The position numbers were made by a program, and so were the translations under genes. Of a stretch of DNA of 11,804 nt, positions 7,050 to 11,804 are shown piece by piece (position 1 is the stretch's first letter; every line of letters starts with the position of its first letter). The DNA lies in the NCBI GenBank assembly GCA_964501705.1, contig CAZCUQ010000059.1, positions 1 to 11,804 on the forward strand. Direction: 5' to 3'. The notes under the pieces were generated by a model. It worked only from the letters and a program-made list of their open reading frames with translations. It made no database searches and was not told where the DNA came from. Source of the stretch: RGIG4694 sp964501705 (GTDB lineage: Bacteria > Bacillota > Clostridia > Oscillospirales > Ruminococcaceae).

Positions 7050-10000
7050 ATGAAAACTAAACTGATCAAAAATACCCTTCGCGGCATAAGCCGTACAATG
7101 GCGAGATTTCTCTCAATTCTTGCAATTATCGCAATCGGCTGCGCTTTTTTTTCGGGACTCAAGGCTTCGGCGGGATATATGAAGGATTCCGCGGATAAAT
7201 ATCTCAAAGCGCGGAATACCGCCGATTTCTGCATAAAATCAACGATCGGCTTTTCAGAAGACGATATCTCGGCAATGTCTGCCCTCACGTCCGCCGATAT
7301 TATTGAAAAGGGTTTCTCCCTTGACGTTATCGCTAAGAGAGAAAACGAAAACATTGTTATTTCGGTTCGCTCTTTAAACAGTGACAATAAGCTTAATTCT
7401 CTCGTTCTCGAAAGCGGGAGAATGCCCGAAAATAAAAACGAATGCGTTGCGGATTACAACGCCTACCGCTGTAAGGAATTCACAATCGGCGAAACCGTCT
7501 CGCTCTACAGCGCGGACGATATTTCGGAGCTTATCGACAATACAGAATATAAAATAGTGGGTCTTGTCCGCTCCCCTCTTCATCTTTCGGACGAACGAGG
7601 CTCGTCAACCGTCGGCAACGGAGTTATTAACGGATATATCTATGTTCCCGAAGAAAACTTCATAAGCGACAGATATACCGATGTATATATCTCGGCAAAC
7701 AGCCTTGACGAATTTAACACTTTCTCCGACGATTACGACTCTCAAACGGATAAAATCCTCGATGAATACGAGTCGTTCGCCGACGACAGGGTCGAAATTT
7801 CAAAAAACGAATTCCGTGAAGAACTTGAAGCGGAAATCCAAAAAAACAAAGAAAAGCTATCCGACGCGCAAAAGGAATATAACGACGGAAAAAAGGCATA
7901 CGATGACGCAGTAAAACAAATCGATTCGGGGAAAGCGGAACTTAACGCCAAAAAACAAGACCTTGAAAACGCCCAAAAAGAATACGAAAAGAGTCTGGAG
8001 AATTTTGACAAATCTCAGGACAGCCTTAACGCTCTTCTCGATTCATGCAAAAAAATCGACGGATATATTGACAGATATAACGAGATCTACGTAGATACGA
8101 TCCCCAACGATACCCTTGACGACCTTAAAGCCATACAAAGCTCATATGATGAATTTGACATAACATTTAACATCCGCGATCTGCTTGCCGTATACATAAT
8201 TACCGACCCTAAAGACAGCAGTGAAAAATATGAGGCAAAAAGACAGCTTTCCTCCGTGAACGAACAGGTAAGGAGCAAGGCGGGACAGATAGCTGTCAGT
8301 CTCGAAGATACCTCCGCCATTCTTACCGAAACGGAAAAAAAGATCAGCGACGGCAAAGACGAGCTTGAAAAATACGAAGATGAACTCGATTCCTCGGAAG
8401 AAAAACTCCTTGAAACATCTCACGACCTTGAAAAAGCCAAAAAAGAAATCGACGATGCTCAAAAGGAACTTGACAACACTCAGTCAGAAATAGACACTGC
8501 TATCGCTGACGCAAAATGGTATGTTCTTTCAAGAGAAGGTTTCATCACAGCTTTTGAAAGCTACGGTCCTGACTGTGACAGGATCGATAACGTTTCCGCG
8601 ATCTTCCCCATATTTTTTATTCTGATAGGCGCTCTCGTTTGCATCTGCACCATGACGAGAATGATAGAAGAACAGCGCACCGAAGCGGGAACCTTCAAGG
8701 CTCTCGGAATCGGCGGGGGAGAAATAATATCTCAATATGTTATCTACGCGGCGGCGGCAAGCGTTTTCGGAAGCGTTATCGGTGTATGCGCGGGTCTTCC
8801 GTCAATTCCGAGAGCAATTCAGTACGCATATGCCTCGATGTACGATATCCCCGGCTTTGAAACTCCATTCAAGCCGCGGTATCTTATCGGCTGTCTTGTC
8901 GTTTCACTTATGTGTACCGCGCTTTCGGCATTCATCGCCTGCAAAAACGAACTGAAAGCCAATCCCGCCGAGCTTATGAGACCGAAGCCTCCGAGGGCGG
9001 GAAAAAGAATTTTCCTTGAAAATATTCGTTTTATCTGGACTAAACTAAGCTTTACATTCAAGGTCACATTCAGAAATCTTTTCAGATATAAAAGCAGATT
9101 CTTTATGTCTGTTCTCGGCATAGCGGGAAGCACCGCACTTCTTCTTACGGGCTTCGGACTTCGGTATGAGATCTCCGCGATCGTTGACAGGCAGTTCGGC
9201 GGTATAATGAAATACGACGCCGCTGTCGTCATTGACACGGACAAATCCGCAGAGGAGCTTGAAAAAGCATACTCATCCATCAGATCGCAGGAATGTGTTT
9301 CGGGCAGTATCAAGGTGTTTATCTCATATGAAACGGCAAAAAGCGATTTTGACGAAATCGAAAACTGCAGCGTTCTTGCTCCCGAAGATATAAACCTTCT
9401 GGGCGATTTTATCACACTCAGAGAAAGACGTTCCGGACTAAAACTGTATATACCCGAAAACGGCGCTGTCATTAACGAAAAGCTTGCGTCTCTGTTGAAC
9501 ATCTCCGTCGGAGATAAAATATCCGTGGGAGAAAACGGGGTTTATGTGAATATTATCGGTATCACCGAAAACTATGTTGATAATTATATTTACGTGAGTA
9601 TGGATACGGCACTTGACATTCTCGGAGAGAATACCGAAAATACCGTGCTTCTTAACCTGAAGGACGGATTTGACAGAAACGCTCTTTCGGAAGAAATCCT
9701 TAAAAACGATGCTGTTCTTGCGGTAAATTACACAGAAGACGGCATAGATAAATTCTCCGCACTCATTGAAAGCTTAAATCTTATCGTAATTCTGATAATC
9801 GGGTTTTCTGGAGCACTTGCACTTGTTATTCTCATTAATCTTGCGGCGATAAACATCAACGAAAGAACTCACGAGCTTGCAACGTTAAAGGTTATCGGAT
9901 TTTACGATTCGGAAGTTTCCTCTTATCTTTACAGAGAAAACATTTTTTCAACGCTTATCGGAATGGTCATAGGACTTTTAACGGGAATATATTTGCTGAG

Positions 10001-10175
10001 GATCGTTGTGTATTTCGCCGAGGCAAGCACGGTAATGTTCGCGAAGGAGATCCCCGCTTACTGTTTCGGGTTAGCTGCGCTTATAACCGCTTCGTTTGCT
10101 TTGGTCGTAAGCATTGCAACTCATTTCAGAATAACGAGGATAGAGATGGCGTCATCCCTTAAAGCTATCGAATAA
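7050..10175 (+). CDS. FtsX-like ABC transporter permease with large extracytoplasmic coiled-coil insert
   Basis: I place the start at ATG 7050 (1041 residues), because GGTGAT at 7040-7045 matches the 16S rRNA 3' end. An in-frame GTG at 7041 and a TTG at 7017 inside the ATPase gene are less likely. Eight membrane segments in the 1+3+1+3 pattern: about 20-38, 515-537, 564-587, 611-632, 684-702, 906-934, 962-985 and 1002-1025. The first outside domain is far larger than the second. It holds two Glu/Lys/Asp-rich heptad stretches (about 251-334 and 394-489) separated by about 60 non-coiled residues, consistent with an antiparallel coiled-coil hairpin projecting outward. The FtsX cytoplasmic elements RTEAGTFKALGIGGGEI (543-559) and RTHELATLKVIGFYDSEV (939-956) are present. 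Similar coiled-coil permeases occur in Firmicutes ABC systems of mostly unknown role. Inference: it may reach a cell-wall partner or act as a lipid or peptide exporter. Confidence 0.9.
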   Translation: MKTKLIKNTLRGISRTMARFLSILAIIAIGCAFFSGLKASAGYMKDSADKYLKARNTADFCIKSTIGFSEDDISAMSALTSADIIEKGFSLDVIAKRENENIVISVRSLNSDNKLNSLVLESGRMPENKNECVADYNAYRCKEFTIGETVSLYSADDISELIDNTEYKIVGLVRSPLHLSDERGSSTVGNGVINGYIYVPEENFISDRYTDVYISANSLDEFNTFSDDYDSQTDKILDEYESFADDRVEISKNEFREELEAEIQKNKEKLSDAQKEYNDGKKAYDDAVKQIDSGKAELNAKKQDLENAQKEYEKSLENFDKSQDSLNALLDSCKKIDGYIDRYNEIYVDTIPNDTLDDLKAIQSSYDEFDITFNIRDLLAVYIITDPKDSSEKYEAKRQLSSVNEQVRSKAGQIAVSLEDTSAILTETEKKISDGKDELEKYEDELDSSEEKLLETSHDLEKAKKEIDDAQKELDNTQSEIDTAIADAKWYVLSREGFITAFESYGPDCDRIDNVSAIFPIFFILIGALVCICTMTRMIEEQRTEAGTFKALGIGGGEIISQYVIYAAAASVFGSVIGVCAGLPSIPRAIQYAYASMYDIPGFETPFKPRYLIGCLVVSLMCTALSAFIACKNELKANPAELMRPKPPRAGKRIFLENIRFIWTKLSFTFKVTFRNLFRYKSRFFMSVLGIAGSTALLLTGFGLRYEISAIVDRQFGGIMKYDAAVVIDTDKSAEELEKAYSSIRSQECVSGSIKVFISYETAKSDFDEIENCSVLAPEDINLLGDFITLRERRSGLKLYIPENGAVINEKLASLLNISVGDKISVGENGVYVNIIGITENYVDNYIYVSMDTALDILGENTENTVLLNLKDGFDRNALSEEILKNDAVLAVNYTEDGIDKFSALIESLNLIVILIIGFSGALALVILINLAAININERTHELATLKVIGFYDSEVSSYLYRENIFSTLIGMVIGLLTGIYLLRIVVYFAEASTVMFAKEIPAYCFGLAALITASFALVVSIATHFRITRIEMASSLKAIE

Positions 10176-10209
10176 AAACAACTCGGAGGCTTTTCTTCCG
10201 AGTTGTTTT
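10175..10209. terminator. Bidirectional Rho-independent terminator between ABC operon and AGCS gene
   Basis: A 13-bp perfect stem pairs 10175-10187 (AAAACAACTCGGA) with 10197-10209 (TCCGAGTTGTTTT), around a 9-nt loop that can gain one G-U pair. Terminal A and T tracts on either side suit termination in both directions. It begins at the last base of the permease stop codon and ends just before the AGCS stop codon at 10211. Confidence 0.92.
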
Positions 10210-10210
10210 A

Positions 10211-11470
10211 TTATGTGATCTTTTTGATCTGACTTACGCCGATTATAACGGCAGCCATATTTATCGTGAGCATGATAAAATCGCATATATCCGCAAACTG
10301 CCATAAAAACTTCATCTGCGTAACTCCGCCTATGTACAGAAAAATAACGTGGAAAAATCTGTATGCAGACGTCACGTATTTTTTTCCGCAAATGCTCTGA
10401 AGCGCCGTTTCTCCGTAGCAGCACCACCCAAGCATTGACGAAAGCGCAAAAAGCATAAGAGAAAACGCTATGAATATCTCCCCCGCTTTTCCGAAGGTCA
10501 CGCAAAAGGCTTCATATGCTCCGCTTTCATCATATGACGAGCCGCTCGATATTATCAGCAGAGCCGTGAGAGTGCAGCATACCGCCGTATCGAAAAATAC
10601 CTCAAAAGCCGCCCATTTCCCCGTTTCGGCGGGGTCTTTGCTCCCCGCTTGTGCGTGAACAAGCACCGAGCTTCCCATTCCCGCTTCGTTTGAAAAAATT
10701 CCGCGGCGAAGCCCCACGCTAACCGCCATGCCGAATACTCCTCCCGACACGGCTTTGAAAGAAAATGCCGAGCTTATTATTTTTCGCAGAGACTCCCCTG
10801 CCCTGTCCGAATTCAATATAAGTCCTGTTATGCAAAAAATCAGATACATTGCCGATATCACGGGAATTACTTTTCCCGCAAAGCTTTTTATCCTCTCTCC
10901 CCCGCCCGAAACGATCATTCCGACAATAAGAGCGAATAACACAGCGGGAATCCTTATATCGATTTTAAAAAAGCTTGCCGCGGCGCTGCACGCCGCGTTT
11001 CCCTGTATCATGTTCCCCATGAAAAACGCCGCGAGTACGCAGGATACGGCGTAAATGACCGAAAGAACCTTTCCTGCGGGAATATCTTTGATATAATCCA
11101 TGGGAACCGAGTTTTTTCCTCTTTTTCTGTAATACATTCCGAGATAGTTTTCCGCATATGCCGCAGACATTCCGAACAAGGACGTGACTATCATCCAGAA
11201 TACCGCGCCCTCTCCGCCCGCGCCTATCGCGGCTGCCGTTCCTATTATATTTCCCGTTCCCATTGACGCCGCCAGAGCCGTAGATACGGCGCTTCTTTTT
11301 TTCTTATCCGATACAGCCGACGCAAATTCCTTTATCAGATCAAACAGCTTAACCTGTACAAAACCCGATTTCACCGAAAGATACAAGCAAGCGGCAATTA
11401 TCAGAAAAATATAGAAGTCGCCCCACAGAATTTCATTTATCCTTTTTAATATTTCGCCGAAACTACCCAA
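10211..11470 (-). CDS. AGCS-family sodium:alanine/amino-acid symporter
   Basis: A 419-residue membrane protein that probably imports alanine, glycine or a similar small amino acid with Na+. Family hallmarks are ALAASMGTGNIIG at 65-77, GAVFWM at 88-93, a helix glutamine in NMIQGN (153-158), GIFSNEAGMGS at 257-267 and GWCCYGE at 348-354. About ten or eleven hydrophobic helices are visible. The start is TTG: a TGA lies in frame two codons upstream (11474-11476), and GGAG at 11479-11482 is 8 nt before the TTG. The product then begins with an N-terminal helix of the expected kind (ILWGDFYIFLI). It is somewhat shorter than the usual 440-490 residues. It also departs from family norms: GGEGA where GGPGA is common (85-89), and SVPMDYI (121-127) where GGPMYYI is usual. 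A diverged paralogue with changed substrate is possible. It converges with the ABC operon and diverges from the gene at the right edge. Confidence 0.9.
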   Translation of the reverse strand: MGSFGEILKRINEILWGDFYIFLIIAACLYLSVKSGFVQVKLFDLIKEFASAVSDKKKRSAVSTALAASMGTGNIIGTAAAIGAGGEGAVFWMIVTSLFGMSAAYAENYLGMYYRKRGKNSVPMDYIKDIPAGKVLSVIYAVSCVLAAFFMGNMIQGNAACSAAASFFKIDIRIPAVLFALIVGMIVSGGGERIKSFAGKVIPVISAMYLIFCITGLILNSDRAGESLRKIISSAFSFKAVSGGVFGMAVSVGLRRGIFSNEAGMGSSVLVHAQAGSKDPAETGKWAAFEVFFDTAVCCTLTALLIISSGSSYDESGAYEAFCVTFGKAGEIFIAFSLMLFALSSMLGWCCYGETALQSICGKKYVTSAYRFFHVIFLYIGGVTQMKFLWQFADICDFIMLTINMAAVIIGVSQIKKIT

Positions 11471-11536
11471 AATTCACACTCCGAAAAATAATCCGTATTT
11501 TTTTTCTTAAAAACTATTCCATTTTCAGAAAAAATA

Positions 11537-11545
11537 TGATATAAT
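11537..11545 (+). promoter_or_regulatory. Extended -10 promoter for the right-edge gene
   Basis: TGATATAAT at 11537-11545 is a perfect -10 with the TGn extension. The -35 position (around 11517-11522, TTCCAT) is poor. The start would be near 11552, about 55-67 nt before the candidate start codons of the next gene. The 136-nt gap 11471-11606 otherwise holds only the AGCS ribosome binding site; no clear AGCS promoter was found in it. Confidence 0.55.
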
Positions 11546-11606
11546 AATGAATATAGCTGTTTACTGTATATTAATCTATATTTAAATTCAATCCTGTTTA
11601 TTCTTT

Positions 11607-11804
11607 ATGGAAAATAATATGAAAAATAAAAACAGAGGCAAAACCTACCGCTCCGACAGTCAGGGGTATTCTTTTCTTGTCCTGCTTATCACGATAGCCG
11701 TTTCGGTTGTAATAGTTCTCCTTAAATATCTTCTTGAAAAGCTTGAGATAATTTACCCTGAGCTTTTTGCAAAAGAAAGATCAATTCCCGAAATAATAAT
11801 CTAT
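11607..11804 (+). CDS. N-terminal part of an unrecognised membrane-anchored protein (truncated by window edge)
   Basis: An open frame runs from ATG 11607 to the end of the window (66 codons) with no stop. An in-frame TAA at 11583-11585 bounds it upstream. A second in-frame ATG at 11619 is equally possible; neither has a strong ribosome binding site, and only a weak GGAAA precedes the second. The visible part has a basic N terminus (KNKNRGKTYR), one hydrophobic segment at about residues 22-41 (YSFLVLLITIAVSVVIVLL), then a charged stretch (KYLLEKLEII, FAKERSIPE). This is a type II anchor pattern with the rest of the protein probably outside the membrane. Family not recognised. The extended -10 promoter about 60 nt upstream supports a real gene. 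Confidence 0.6.
   Translation, partial: MENNMKNKNRGKTYRSDSQGYSFLVLLITIAVSVVIVLLKYLLEKLEIIYPELFAKERSIPEIIIY

Noticed and set aside
8819..9502. 227-codon open frame on the - strand opposite the coiled-coil permease
   Set aside because: It lies wholly inside the well-supported permease, its product is serine/leucine-rich without recognisable motifs, and no promoter or ribosome binding site stands before it.

Overview
The window looks like chromosome from a Gram-positive Clostridia member. The best guess is a Ruminococcus-like gut or rumen bacterium of the Oscillospiraceae. This rests on AAGGAG-type ribosome binding sites, consensus sigma-A promoters, moderate-to-low GC, a cell-wall-facing lipoprotein glycosidase of family GH74 (plant xyloglucan), and large two-domain FtsX permeases of the Firmicutes kind. 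Species cannot be decided from the sequence alone. No phage, insertion sequence, CRISPR, tRNA or rRNA signal was seen.

Layout. (1) 1-350 is the 3' end of a membrane protein gene on the + strand, possibly an ECF-transporter S component, followed by a weak terminator. (2) 417-3156 is a consensus promoter and an 889-residue FtsX/MacB-type ABC permease with no ATPase gene beside it. A strong bidirectional hairpin terminator (3156-3193) ends it and also the converging gene. (3) 3196-5493 on the - strand is a secreted lipoprotein xyloglucanase (GH74) with its own consensus promoter. (4) 5521-6093 on the - strand is the manganese exporter mntP, with a leader of roughly 125 nt. (5) 6278-10175 on the + strand is a two-gene ABC transporter operon: a 233-residue ATPase, then a permease of about 1041 residues with a large extracytoplasmic coiled-coil insert. 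It ends at a second bidirectional terminator (10175-10209). (6) 10211-11470 on the - strand is an AGCS-family sodium:amino-acid symporter that starts at TTG. (7) 11607-11804 on the + strand is the start of an unrecognised membrane protein gene that runs off the right edge.

Functional picture. The genes are mostly independent transcription units concerned with the cell envelope: ion and amino-acid transport, two type VII (mechanotransmission-like) ABC systems, and polysaccharide hydrolysis outside the membrane. Only the 6335/7050 pair is clearly an operon. mntP and that operon diverge from nearly abutting promoters, so shared regulation is possible. I do not see a clearly novel multi-gene system. 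The points most worth a second look are the orphan permease, the coiled-coil insert in the second permease, the possible structured mntP leader, and the divergent AGCS protein.
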